64,000 bases of DNA, from contig NZ_KB902237.1 in NCBI RefSeq assembly GCF_000379425.1, positions 62,001 through 126,000 on the forward strand, written 5' to 3'. Below the pieces are notes generated by a model. That model was not told where the DNA came from and made no database searches. It saw only the letters and a program-made list of their open reading frames with translations. The stretch is from Corynebacterium lubricantis DSM 45231. GTDB lineage: Bacteria; Actinomycetota; Actinomycetes; Mycobacteriales; Mycobacteriaceae. Positions within the stretch are counted from its first letter, which is position 1. The number at the start of each line of letters is the position of its first letter. Shown piece after piece: positions 8,406 through 16,800 of this stretch. The position numbers and the translations under genes are program-made.

Positions 8406-9410
8406 TTACCCCCGGAGTTCCCCACGCATGACGGTAAATTTCTGGTTTCGCGCTTCCTCCGTCACGTTGGCGAAGCGCGCTTCCAGCTCCGGACGGTAGC
8501 GCAAGTGCGAATTGTGCACGACATAGATCTGCCCGCCGGGTTTCAGCAACCGAGCCGCCCCATCGAGGAGATGCTGCACCAACGTGGCATCAACCGTGGT
8601 GCCCTCGTGGAACGGCGGGTTGAGCATCACGGTATCGAAACCCGGTTCCAACCGCGCCCCGGCATCGTCCCAGGTCACCTCAGCGCGATCCCCGAGAGTG
8701 GCGCGGGCAGAGTTCACCGCGTCAGCGTCGGCGTCGGTGGCAACGACGCGCGCATCCGGATAGGCCTCCAGCACGCGCTTGGCCACCGATCCGTTGCCAC
8801 AGCCCAGATCAAGGACGGTCCCAGGAGCAGTTCGCTTATCGACGACCACCTGCGCCAGCAGTTGGCCACCGAAGTCCTCGCGTGCACCGGAGAACACGCC
8901 TCCGACGGCGACGAGGCCGCCCGATTGCTTCGGCTCGTAGCTCGAGGGCTTCGGCCCAGTGGCGACCAGGCAGCGGAACTTGCCCTTGCCGCGAGAGGCA
9001 GAGACCTCCTCGAAGGACTCCCCCAGCACCTCATTCATGGAGCGCGAGAGGTGCTTGTTGTTCCCGCCGAAAACAAGGGTGACCTCGCTGAACCCGGCCG
9101 AGGCTACGGAGCGTGCCACATAATCGAGTCTGGCCAGCGACTTCGGCATCTGCCCGATCACAACGGCGCTGCCCTCCCCTGTCAGCCACTGATCGAGGCG
9201 GTTGTCCTCCACGGATTCCGCACCGCGGGCGATTGCGTCCCGGGACTGCGCGAAGTCCGGCGAAATCGAGATGACGCGGTTAGCGGAGAGGCGATCGTCG
9301 ATAAGCGAACGCTCTGGGTCGTCGTCGATGATAACCGTGTCGGCGCGCGGCGCGACCTCGAGGATGAGTGCATCAAGCGTGCGCAAGACCGGCGACCTTT
9401 CCAATGACAT
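8406..9410 (-). CDS. Class I SAM-dependent methyltransferase, RsmC/RlmG-like
   Basis: A 334-residue protein whose C-terminal half is a Rossmann methyltransferase with SAM motif DLGCGNG (residues 201-207) and catalytic NPPFHEG (from residue 264). NPPF marks N2-guanine or N6-adenine methylases, and the two-domain build with a degenerate N-terminal methyltransferase-like half matches RsmC/RlmG rRNA guanine methylases. The exact rRNA target cannot be told. The chosen ATG lies 38 bases inside the end of cobA; a TTG at 9386 preceded by GGAAAGG is an alternative. It contains two copies of the TCGTCGATAAG word, at 8835-8845 and 9295-9305, in different frames. Confidence 0.85.
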   Translation of the reverse strand: MSLERSPVLRTLDALILEVAPRADTVIIDDDPERSLIDDRLSANRVISISPDFAQSRDAIARGAESVEDNRLDQWLTGEGSAVVIGQMPKSLARLDYVARSVASAGFSEVTLVFGGNNKHLSRSMNEVLGESFEEVSASRGKGKFRCLVATGPKPSSYEPKQSGGLVAVGGVFSGAREDFGGQLLAQVVVDKRTAPGTVLDLGCGNGSVAKRVLEAYPDARVVATDADADAVNSARATLGDRAEVTWDDAGARLEPGFDTVMLNPPFHEGTTVDATLVQHLLDGAARLLKPGGQIYVVHNSHLRYRPELEARFANVTEEARNQKFTVMRGELRG

Positions 9411-10110
9411 ACACGGCGGGGTTGGTGATGTTGTTCGCCTCCATCGTATCGGCGAGCGTGGCGGCGGTGGCAGAAAAGGCGCGCTGCTGCGGGGTCTCGC
9501 CGTTCTCGATGACCTTCGCCGGGGTCTGCGGGTCGAGGCCCGCGGAGACGAGCGCATCGAGGATGGCTCGGGCATTGCGCACCCCCATGATCACGACGAT
9601 GGTGCCGCCGACCTGGGCGAGCGCCTCCCAGTTGATCAGCGAACCCGGATGGCCCGGGGCGAGGTGGCCGGAAACCAGCGTGAAGGAATGTGTCACGCCG
9701 CGATGCGTCACCGGCACCTCGGCGGCGGCAGGCACGGACACGGCGCTGGTCACACCCGGCACGACCTCACAGGCGATCCCGGCGGCGAGGCACTCCTGGT
9801 ACTCCTCGAAGCCGCGACCAAAGACATACGGGTCGCCGCCCTTGAGCCGCACCACGTGTTTGCCGGCGCGAGCGTGCTCGATGATCAACTCGTTGGTCTT
9901 CTCCTGCGCCACCTGCCTGCCGTACGGCAGCTTGGACACATCGATGACCTCTTTGCCAGCAAGATCCAGGAAATCTTCCAGCTGATTCGTCGGTCCGAGA
10001 TGGTCAGTGAGGATCACATCGGCCTTCTCCAGGGCGCGCAGGCCTCGCACGGTGATCAGGTCCCAGGCGCCCGGACCACCGCCGACTAGGGTGACTCGTC
10101 CATAATTCAT
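9373..10110 (-). CDS. cobA: Uroporphyrinogen-III C-methyltransferase
   Basis: A 245-residue SUMT that methylates uroporphyrinogen III at C2 and C7 to precorrin-2, the branch point to siroheme and cobalamin. Seen: the N-terminal VTLVGGGPGAWDLITVRG loop, the LPYGRQVAQEKTN region, and the VRLKGGDPYVFGRG signature around residue 90-105, followed by VVPGVTSA. Length is standard for a monofunctional SUMT, with no HemD fusion. Translation starts at an ATG with no Shine-Dalgarno sequence but with TAGACT eight bases upstream. It overlaps the downstream methyltransferase gene and diverges from selO by 24 bases. Confidence 0.96.
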   Translation of the reverse strand: MNYGRVTLVGGGPGAWDLITVRGLRALEKADVILTDHLGPTNQLEDFLDLAGKEVIDVSKLPYGRQVAQEKTNELIIEHARAGKHVVRLKGGDPYVFGRGFEEYQECLAAGIACEVVPGVTSAVSVPAAAEVPVTHRGVTHSFTLVSGHLAPGHPGSLINWEALAQVGGTIVVIMGVRNARAILDALVSAGLDPQTPAKVIENGETPQQRAFSATAATLADTMEANNITNPAVYVIGKVAGLAHA

Positions 10111-10118
10111 AGTGTCTC

Positions 10119-10128
10119 AGTCTAGGCT
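10119..10128. promoter_or_regulatory. Overlapping divergent -10 elements of cobA and selO
   Basis: AGTCTAGGCT holds TAGACT on the minus strand (10124-10119, eight bases from the cobA ATG) and TAGGCT on the plus strand (10123-10128, six bases from the selO ATG). The hexamers share two base pairs, so RNA polymerase cannot open both promoters at once. Confidence 0.6.
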
Positions 10129-10134
10129 GGGGAC

Positions 10135-11262
10135 ATGAGCGAACCACGACTTACCCACGCTTTCGCCGACGCACTGCCGGAGTTTGCGGTGGAGACCACC
10201 GCGGCAAGCTTCCCGGATCGCACTTTGATTGTGCTTAACGACGATTTATCCCGCGAACTCGGCCTGGATACGGATTGGCTGCGCACCCCTGAGGGCCTGG
10301 CGTGGCTCACTGGTGCCGGTGGAGGGCATGCGACGGCCTATGTGGGCCACCAGTTCGGTCAGTTTGCGGGCCTGTTGGGCGATGGGCGCGCGCTGTTGCT
10401 TGGTGATCTCGCCGGATACGAGATTCAGGTCAAGGGCTCGGGCCGGACTGCGTTTTCGCGAGGGATGTCCGATGGCAAGGGTGCACTCGGTCCGATGCTG
10501 CGCGAGTATCTGGTCAGCGAGTTCATGCATGCGGCGGGCATCCCGACGACGCGGGCGCTGGCGGTGGTAGCTACCGGTGAGCGTTTGATCCGCGACGGCA
10601 GACCTGCCCAGGGTGCGGTCGTTGTGCGGGTGGCTTCCTCTCATCTGCGGGTGGGCACGGTGCAGCTGGCGGCAACGCAGTCGGAGGAGCTGGTGCGGCG
10701 GGTCGTGGAATTCGCGGGCTTTGCTACGGCATCCGAGCTCCTGGACACAGTGATTAACAGGCAGCTGAATCTGGTGGCGCAGTGGATGCGCATCGGTTTC
10801 GTCCACGGGGTGATGAACACCGACAATGTAACCCTGTCGGGCGAGACGATCGACTACGGTCCGTGTGCGTTTACCGAGGACTTTGACCCGAAGGCGGTGT
10901 TCTCATCGATTGATACTGGTGGTCGCTACGCGTTTGGTAATCAGCCCGACATCATGGCGTGGAACCTGACCAAGCTTGCCGAGGCGCTCGTCCCCGTGCT
11001 TGATATTGACGAGGCCCAGGCCATGCTCGCGACGATGCAGCAGCGCTGGGATGAGCTAGACACCTCGCGCCGCGATGATCTGGTGTTTAAACCGCGCAAT
11101 AGGATGCTGGGCAATGCCATCAAGGACGCCGAGCGCGGAGATTTGGGCCCCTATTTCCTGCTCCTGGGCGCGGTCACGGACCCCTATAACCCGAAGGCTG
11201 GACCAGCGTGGCTGGCCCAGCCTGAAGACCCCGAGCCGTTTGTGACGTACTGCGGGACTTAA
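10135..11262 (+). CDS. selO: SelO/YdiU family pseudokinase (protein AMPylase), short form
   Basis: A 375-residue SelO protein. The family transfers AMP from ATP to protein Ser, Thr or Tyr and responds to redox stress. Seen: YVGHQFGQFAGLLGDGRALL, then YEIQVKGSGRTAFSRG with the nucleotide lysine, REYLVSEFMHAAGIPTTRAL with the helix-C glutamate, and HGVMNTDNVTLSGETIDYGP with the metal-binding Asn and Asp. The C-terminus is TYCGT, at the position where animal SelO has selenocysteine. Typical bacterial SelO is about 480 residues. Roughly 100 residues between the LAEALVPVLD helix and the KPRNRMLGNAI block are absent, although the frame is intact. Leaderless start via TAGGCT. Confidence 0.9.
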   Translation: MSEPRLTHAFADALPEFAVETTAASFPDRTLIVLNDDLSRELGLDTDWLRTPEGLAWLTGAGGGHATAYVGHQFGQFAGLLGDGRALLLGDLAGYEIQVKGSGRTAFSRGMSDGKGALGPMLREYLVSEFMHAAGIPTTRALAVVATGERLIRDGRPAQGAVVVRVASSHLRVGTVQLAATQSEELVRRVVEFAGFATASELLDTVINRQLNLVAQWMRIGFVHGVMNTDNVTLSGETIDYGPCAFTEDFDPKAVFSSIDTGGRYAFGNQPDIMAWNLTKLAEALVPVLDIDEAQAMLATMQQRWDELDTSRRDDLVFKPRNRMLGNAIKDAERGDLGPYFLLLGAVTDPYNPKAGPAWLAQPEDPEPFVTYCGT

Positions 11263-11266
11263 GGGT

Positions 11267-12142
11267 CTAGAACTCGTCGATAATTAGCTTCTTCATCTGC
11301 ATCATCTTCTCGTAGGCACCGGGGCGCTCCATGAGCTCGCCCATGTTCTCTGGAACGATCTGCCAGGACATGCCCCACCTGTCTTTGAGCCAGCCGCATA
11401 CTTCGGATTCCGGCACGGCGGACAGGGCGTCCCAGTACTTATCAATCTCGGCCTGGTCCTTGCAGTTGACCATCAAGGACACGCCTTCGGTGAACGTGAA
11501 TGCTTGATCCACGGCCGAGTCCATGGCAGAGAACCACTGGCCACCGAGCTGGAAATCAGAAAAAACGACTTCGGCGCCGTTAGGTGCATCTTGGCCCATC
11601 TCCTGATAGGTCACGCGGTTGCCCGGAGCGCTGTCTTCAATGGTGGCGATGTAATAATCGGTGGCTTCCGCGGCTTTATTTTGGGCGGGTCCACAGAACA
11701 TCAGCTGCGGGACGACAAAGGGGCGGGGATCCCCGTCAGGGTTGGTGAGCATCAACTGCCAGTTCACCCTGTACTTGTCTTCTACCCAGCCATAGAGCTG
11801 GGAGTGAGGGTACTGGTTGAGCTCCATGAGCACCTTGCCGCCCACGATGAGTTTCTCCCACGTCGCGCGCAGGGTGGCTTCGGCGTCGAAGTTGAGGAAG
11901 AAGTTGATGGCGGGATTGGGCCGGAACTCATCGCCGGCGTTGACCAGGATCATCCGGAAACCATCGATGGAAATCTCGTTTGTAAGTGTTTTACCTGCCA
12001 AATCCAGCTGGAAGTCAGCCAGACCTTCTGTCGGGTAGGCGACGTTTTCTTCAAGTTTTGTCTGGGGAAGGGACTGAACGTAGAACTCCGCGGCCTCATC
12101 TGCGGTGCCGGAGTACCAGAGGTTAGGAATGATCTTTTGCAT
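11267..12142 (-). CDS. VOC superfamily protein, PhnB-like, two-domain
   Basis: A 291-residue protein with two glyoxalase/VOC-fold halves in tandem, each of the 3-demethylubiquinone-9 3-methyltransferase-like (PhnB) type. The N-terminal half begins IPNLWYSGTADEAAEFYVQ, and each half ends with a GWxxDxxxxxWQ pattern (GWVEDKYRVNWQLM and GWLKDRWGMSWQIVP). Members of this group are widespread and their substrates are unknown; no catalytic claim is made. There is no Shine-Dalgarno sequence, and the start lies four bases beyond the U-tract of the mqo terminator, with TAGCGT as a possible leaderless -10. The gene converges on selO with a four-base gap. Confidence 0.85.
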   Translation of the reverse strand: MQKIIPNLWYSGTADEAAEFYVQSLPQTKLEENVAYPTEGLADFQLDLAGKTLTNEISIDGFRMILVNAGDEFRPNPAINFFLNFDAEATLRATWEKLIVGGKVLMELNQYPHSQLYGWVEDKYRVNWQLMLTNPDGDPRPFVVPQLMFCGPAQNKAAEATDYYIATIEDSAPGNRVTYQEMGQDAPNGAEVVFSDFQLGGQWFSAMDSAVDQAFTFTEGVSLMVNCKDQAEIDKYWDALSAVPESEVCGWLKDRWGMSWQIVPENMGELMERPGAYEKMMQMKKLIIDEF

Positions 12143-12190
12143 AAGAAAAACGCTACACCCCGCACCTTGGGGTTGCCAGGGTGCGGGGTG
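12143..12190 (-). terminator. mqo terminator, overlapping a possible -10 for the VOC gene
   Basis: A perfect 11-bp stem (12156-12166 with 12180-12190) and a 13-base loop is followed on the minus strand by GTTTTTC. It lies 27 bases after the mqo stop. TAGCGT (12155-12150), at the foot of the stem, ends seven bases before the VOC start codon. Confidence 0.8.
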
Positions 12191-12217
12191 AGGTATTCGT
12201 CGTAAAGCGAAAAAGCT

Positions 12218-13717
12218 TTAACGATCCAACTTGAGCATCTTCTGGGTGTAATCCCACTGCTCTTGGTACGCAGCCTCGTCGTTGACGAGAGCCTTGCCGT
12301 AAGTTGGGACCATTTCGAGGATCTTTGGAGCCCACTCGATCATGCGCTCGCCGAAGCAACGCTCAAGCAGCTCGATCATCGCAGCAGGAGCGATGGAAGC
12401 GCCCGGGGAAGCACCGAGCAGACCAGCAATGGAGCCCTCGGAGTTGTTGATCAACGCCGTACCGAACTCGAGGGTACCGAACTTAGGAGCATTCGCAGGC
12501 TTGATCACCTGAACGCGCTGACCAGCAACGACGGTCTCCCAGTCCTTGCCCTCAGCGGCAGGAACGTATTCCTTCAGGGTCTCGATCTTCGCGTCGAAGT
12601 CCTTGACAACCTCCTCGACGAGGTACTTGACCAGGCCGAAGTTGGTCGCTGCAACACCCAGGTAAGAAGGAATGTTGTCCAGGCGGATAGACTTGAACAG
12701 GTCGACGTAAGAGCCTTCCTTCAGGAACTTTGGAGTCCAGCCACCGTATGGGCCGAAGAGCAGACCCTTCTCGCCGTCAATGACGCGGGTATCCAGGTGA
12801 GGAACGGACATTGGAGGCGCGCCGACCTTTGCCTTGCCGTAGACCTTCGCATCGTGCGCCTCGATGAGCTCTGGGTTGGTGGAACGCAGCCACATGCCAG
12901 AGATTGGGAAGCCAGCGTAGCCGCGGACCTCGGAGACGCCTGCCTTACGCAGCAGGTCAAGTGCGTAGCCGCCCGCACCCACGAAGACGAAACGAGCCTT
13001 GGTGACCTTCTTGTCGCCGGTGTGAACGTTCTTCACGGTCACGCGCCAGCCCTTGCCATCCTTCTTCAGGCCGATGACCTCGTGGCTGTAACGGATGTCC
13101 GTGCCCGCAGCCTCAGCGGCGGTGAGGAATTGGCGGGTCAGTGCACCGTAGTTGATATCGGTGCCGACATTGGTCCAGGAAATTGCGACTGGTTCCTGCT
13201 CGAAGTCGCGGCCCTTCGACATCACGGGGAGCTTCTCCGCAAAGAGGTCCTTGTCGTCGGAAAACTCCATGTTTGGGAAGAGGTGGTTCTTGCTCAGAGC
13301 ATCGTAGCGACGACGCAGGTAATCAATCTGATCCTCGCCCTGGCCGAAGGACACGTGAGGAACTGGGTTGATGAACTCTTCCGGGTTGGTCAGGATGCCG
13401 TTGCCGAGCTGGTTCGCCCAGAACTGACGCGAAACCTGGAACTTCTCATTGATGTTGACGGCCTTGGACACGTCGATCTTGCCGTTGACCTCAGGCGTGT
13501 AGTTCAGCTCGCAGAGAGCAGAGTGACCGGTACCGGCGTTGTTCCAAGGGGACGACGACTCCAGAGCTGGTCCGTCGAGGCGCTCGTAGATTGCCTGGGT
13601 CCAGCTTGGCTCGAGCTCGCGGAGCATTGCGCCAAGGGTTGCGCTCATTACACCGGCACCGACGAGGAGGACGTCTACCTCGTCGTGTGCAGTTCCAGTC
13701 GTATTGTCGTTGGACAC
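12218..13717 (-). CDS. mqo: Malate:quinone oxidoreductase
   Basis: A 499-residue FAD-dependent peripheral membrane enzyme that oxidises malate to oxaloacetate and passes electrons to menaquinone, the main malate-oxidising step of the TCA cycle in corynebacteria. Seen: N-terminal dinucleotide fold VDVLLVGAGVMSATLGAML (residues about 14-32), NNAGTGHSALCELNY, and a C-terminal LLGASPGASIAPAAMIELL block diagnostic of Mqo. The GTG start has AGAGG nine bases upstream. A strong terminator follows. The 278-base gap on its 5' side is shared with a divergent hydrolase gene. Confidence 0.97.
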   Translation of the reverse strand: MSNDNTTGTAHDEVDVLLVGAGVMSATLGAMLRELEPSWTQAIYERLDGPALESSSPWNNAGTGHSALCELNYTPEVNGKIDVSKAVNINEKFQVSRQFWANQLGNGILTNPEEFINPVPHVSFGQGEDQIDYLRRRYDALSKNHLFPNMEFSDDKDLFAEKLPVMSKGRDFEQEPVAISWTNVGTDINYGALTRQFLTAAEAAGTDIRYSHEVIGLKKDGKGWRVTVKNVHTGDKKVTKARFVFVGAGGYALDLLRKAGVSEVRGYAGFPISGMWLRSTNPELIEAHDAKVYGKAKVGAPPMSVPHLDTRVIDGEKGLLFGPYGGWTPKFLKEGSYVDLFKSIRLDNIPSYLGVAATNFGLVKYLVEEVVKDFDAKIETLKEYVPAAEGKDWETVVAGQRVQVIKPANAPKFGTLEFGTALINNSEGSIAGLLGASPGASIAPAAMIELLERCFGERMIEWAPKILEMVPTYGKALVNDEAAYQEQWDYTQKMLKLDR

Positions 13718-13950
13718 CTGTAAAAACCTCTTCGTCGTTGAACGTCGTTGTACACCGGCATTTAGGCAACGAAAAGCTCACCCATGTCGCCGGTGGAGTG
13801 GATACCCATAGATGATACGCGCATGAATCTCGGGGGTGATAATAGAGGTGGCTGCAATTCACGATTGTTGCCTCCTACTCCCCTTCTGGGGGTAAAGCCA
13901 CCGTCTGGGTGCCCATAACCAGGCAGGCAACACTCGCGACCGGCTTCGTA

Positions 13951-13964
13951 GTGACAACTTTCAC
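13951..13964. promoter_or_regulatory. GlxR/CRP-like operator between mqo and hydrolase
   Basis: GTGACAACTTTCAC fits GTGA-N6-TCAC and extends to a symmetrical AGTGA/TCACT. It lies 32 bases before the hydrolase start, just upstream of its -10, where a CRP-family protein would block or activate. It may also act on mqo, about 234 bases away. The rest of 13718-13995 shows no gene. Confidence 0.5.
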
Positions 13965-13983
13965 TGCCGCCCTGAAGCTGCCC

Positions 13984-13989
13984 TAGAAT
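13984..13989 (+). promoter_or_regulatory. -10 element for leaderless hydrolase gene
   Basis: TAGAAT ends six bases before the ATG at 13996. There is no Shine-Dalgarno sequence. Confidence 0.55.
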
Positions 13990-13995
13990 AGCGCC

Positions 13996-14991
13996 ATGAC
14001 GCAAAACGACGGTCTCTTTGACACTCTTTCGTGGCAACCAGACGAGCTTGGCTCGCAGTACGAACGCGCAGACTTGGACTTCGGCCCCGACCCCGAGGGC
14101 GAAGGCAAAGCCATTGCAACGCTTGTGCGTCGACTGCCGGACGCACCGACGGGAAAGCCGGCGCTGCTGTGGGTGCATGGCATGACGGATTATTTCTTCC
14201 AGACCCACGTCGCGGATTATTTCGTTGAGCAGGGCTACCCGTTTTATGCCCTGGACCTTCGCAAGTGTGGGCGCGCCCGCCAGGAGGGTCAGCGCTGGCA
14301 CTTCACCAACGATCTGTCGCATTATTTTCCCGAGCTCACCCGCGCCACCGAGATCCTCACGAGTACCCACCCGGCGGTGATTCCGATCTGCCATTCCACC
14401 GGCGGTCTCATCGTCCCCTTGTGGGCGGATCACCTGCGCCGCACCAATCCGGGTTTGCACGACAAGCTCGGGGGCATCATTCTCAATAGCCCCTGGCTGG
14501 ATATGCAGTACCCGCAGTGGTTCGTGCGCGTGATCACCCCGATTGTGAAGGTCGTGGGCAAGCGGCGGCCAAACATTAAGGTTCCCGGCGGCAATCTGGG
14601 TACCTATGGCCAGTCGATTCACAAGAGCAAGCACGGCGAGTGGGACTTCGACCTGGTGAAGAAGCCGGTGGGCGGGCACCCGAAGTATATGGGGTGGCTG
14701 CGCACCGTGATGGGCAATCAGAGGCGGATCCACCGCGGCGAGATTAATACGGGTGTCCCAGTTCTCACGTTGTGTTCGTCGCATTCCTATCTGAGTAAGC
14801 CCTACTCCCCTGCGTCGAATACCGCCGATACCGTGCTCGATGTCGCGCAGATCCAGCGCTGGTCGCCGCGGCTTTCCGACGACGTCCGCGTCCGTACCAT
14901 CGAGGGCGCTCGCCATGATGTCTTCTTGTCGCTGACCGATGCCCGCCGCAAGGCCTTTTCGGTGACCAGCGAATGGCTCGAGCATCACTAG
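13996..14991 (+). CDS. Alpha/beta hydrolase (serine aminopeptidase S33-like)
   Basis: A 331-residue cytoplasmic protein with an alpha/beta-hydrolase fold. Seen: oxyanion-strand LLWVHGMTDYFFQ (about residue 55-67), DLRKCGRA, and a nucleophile elbow around ICHSTGGL (S at about residue 135), with a late TIEGARHDVFLSL supplying the catalytic histidine. This fits the monoacylglycerol-lipase/S33 group (serine aminopeptidase-type fold), which includes lipases, lysophospholipases and esterases. Substrate is unknown. No signal peptide is seen. It ends 81 bases before mtr. Confidence 0.85.
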   Translation: MTQNDGLFDTLSWQPDELGSQYERADLDFGPDPEGEGKAIATLVRRLPDAPTGKPALLWVHGMTDYFFQTHVADYFVEQGYPFYALDLRKCGRARQEGQRWHFTNDLSHYFPELTRATEILTSTHPAVIPICHSTGGLIVPLWADHLRRTNPGLHDKLGGIILNSPWLDMQYPQWFVRVITPIVKVVGKRRPNIKVPGGNLGTYGQSIHKSKHGEWDFDLVKKPVGGHPKYMGWLRTVMGNQRRIHRGEINTGVPVLTLCSSHSYLSKPYSPASNTADTVLDVAQIQRWSPRLSDDVRVRTIEGARHDVFLSLTDARRKAFSVTSEWLEHH

Positions 14992-15072
14992 AAGGTCACT
15001 CGGGGAATCAATACCGAACCCCAACGGTTAGTTCTAAATAGGCATATCAAATTCACAAGGAGATTTACTACC

Positions 15073-16488
15073 GTGGCTGCAATCGACGCCCATTACGACT
15101 ACATCATCATCGGCGCGGGTTCGGGCAATTCCATCCCCACCCCGGAATTCGACGATAAGACCATCGCCATCGTCGAGAAAGGTCTCTTTGGCGGTACCTG
15201 CATGAACGTCGGGTGTATTCCGACGAAAATGTACGTCGTGGCGGCGGACCGTGCGCACCAGGCCAGCGATTCGTCGAAACTTGGGCTCAACACCGAGTAC
15301 AACGGCGCCGACTGGAAGTCGATTGTCAAGCGCGTTTTCCATGACCGCATTGACCTGATCGCGGAGGGCGGAGAAGCTTATCGACGAGGTCCTGAAACCC
15401 CGAACATCACCGTCTACGACCAGCACGCCACATTCATCGCACCGAAAACGCTTAAGACTGGCCAGGGCGCCGAGGAGAAGATCATCTCCGCCGACACCAT
15501 CATCGTTGCGGCAGGCTCGCGGCCGATCATCCCGAGTGGTATTGCCAACTCCGGGGTCACCTATCACACCAACGAGACGATCATGCGTCTCGACGAGCAG
15601 CCGAAATCCATGACCATCGTCGGCGGTGGCTTCATCGCCGCGGAGTTCGCGCATGTCTTCCAGTCACTCGGCACGAAGGTGACCTGGGTCAACCGTTCCC
15701 CACTGCTGCGCGCCCTCGACGATGAGCTAGTCACGCGCTACAACGAGATCGCGGACGCCCGCTTCGACACGCGCATCGGTCGCATTTGTAAGACTGCGCG
15801 CGAGGACGAAAACGGCGTAACGCTCGTGCTTGACGACGATTCCGAGGTCACCTCCGAGGTACTACTCGTAGCCACGGGACGTCAGCCCAATGGCGACCAG
15901 ATGGACCCGGCCGCTGCGGGTATTGAAATGCACGAGGATGGCCGCATCAAGGTCGACGAGTATGGTCGCACCACCGCGGAAGGCGTGTGGGCGCTGGGCG
16001 ATGTGTCGTCCCCGTACCAGCTCAAGCACGTGGCCAATGCCGAAACCAAGGCAGTACGCCACAATATCTTGCACCCAGACGAGATGGTGGAGATGCCACA
16101 CAAGCACGTGCCGTCTGCCATTTTCACAAACCCCCAGATTGCCACCGTGGGTCTGACTGAGCAGCAAGCCAAGGACCAGGGCTATAACACCACCGTCAAG
16201 GTGCAGAACTATGGTGATGTTGCCTACGGTTGGGCCCTGGAGGATTCCACCAGCATCGTGAAGTTGGTCGCCGATAAGGACACCGGCAAGCTTCTAGGCG
16301 CCCACTACATGGGGCCGCAGGCCTCGACCCTGATCCAGCAGATGATTACGGTAATGGCCTTCGACCTAGACGTCCGTGAGGTGGCCATGAATCAGTACTG
16401 GATCCACCCGGCCCTACCTGAGGTGACGGAGAACGCGTTGCTGGGGCTCGATTTCGAGTTCCCCGACGTGATCCGCCAGGAATCCTAA
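15073..16488 (+). CDS. mtr: Mycothione reductase
   Basis: A 471-residue flavoprotein disulfide reductase that regenerates mycothiol, the actinobacterial low-molecular-weight thiol, from mycothione using NADPH. Seen: FAD fold YDYIIIGAGSGN (residue 8 on), redox disulfide FGGTCMNVGCIPTK, NADPH fold SMTIVGGGFIAAEFAHVF near residue 180, a second FAD motif VWALGDVS, and C-terminal dimer-interface NQYWIHPALPEVTENAL with the His-Pro of the partner active site. The GTG start has AAGGAG ten bases upstream. The mycothione rather than glutathione assignment rests on the GSGNSIP N-terminus and the host lineage. Confidence 0.94.
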   Translation: MAAIDAHYDYIIIGAGSGNSIPTPEFDDKTIAIVEKGLFGGTCMNVGCIPTKMYVVAADRAHQASDSSKLGLNTEYNGADWKSIVKRVFHDRIDLIAEGGEAYRRGPETPNITVYDQHATFIAPKTLKTGQGAEEKIISADTIIVAAGSRPIIPSGIANSGVTYHTNETIMRLDEQPKSMTIVGGGFIAAEFAHVFQSLGTKVTWVNRSPLLRALDDELVTRYNEIADARFDTRIGRICKTAREDENGVTLVLDDDSEVTSEVLLVATGRQPNGDQMDPAAAGIEMHEDGRIKVDEYGRTTAEGVWALGDVSSPYQLKHVANAETKAVRHNILHPDEMVEMPHKHVPSAIFTNPQIATVGLTEQQAKDQGYNTTVKVQNYGDVAYGWALEDSTSIVKLVADKDTGKLLGAHYMGPQASTLIQQMITVMAFDLDVREVAMNQYWIHPALPEVTENALLGLDFEFPDVIRQES

Positions 16489-16800
16489 CCTCTCAGTTCT
16501 ACCCAGATCCCGCAATCGTGTTACAAATCACAGTGATACCTTTGCGGGATTTTCATATGATCAAGGTCCGCATTTTTGCCGAATGACATGCACTTATTCG
16601 TATAAAAAGGATTTATGCTGGCAGACGGCACCTTTGAGTACACATCAACTTCACAGCGAAGAGCAGCAAGGATCTAATATCTCCACTACAGTGACGCATT
16701 ATCACCTGGTTCTGTACAGCGAATTTCCAGGTGTCCATACCACCCGGTCCGACTTGCCCAGTGATAGGTCTGGCCGGAACCACATAAAGGACATATTTAG
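16489..16800 (+). other. Intergenic region mtr to first small secreted protein (312 bases)
   Basis: The first 66 bases hold the mtr terminator. The remainder is an AT-richer leader with no supportable gene and contains the promoter of the secreted-protein pair. TTGCCG at 16576-16581 and TATAAA at 16601-16606 are promoter-like but 19 bases apart. If that promoter is used, the mRNA has a long 5' leader of nearly 190 bases, ending in AAAGGAC nine bases before the ATG at 16801. Confidence 0.5.
16507..16554 (+). terminator. Terminator of mtr
   Basis: A 9-bp stem ATCCCGCAA (16507-16515) pairs with TTGCGGGAT (16542-16550), closes a 26-base loop and is followed by TTTTC. The loop holds ATCACAGTGAT, a short palindrome. 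Confidence 0.6.

Noticed and set aside
7200..9407. 735-residue frame antisense to dctP and the methyltransferase gene
   Set aside because: It spans two well-supported genes and an intergenic promoter on the other strand, with no domain seen.
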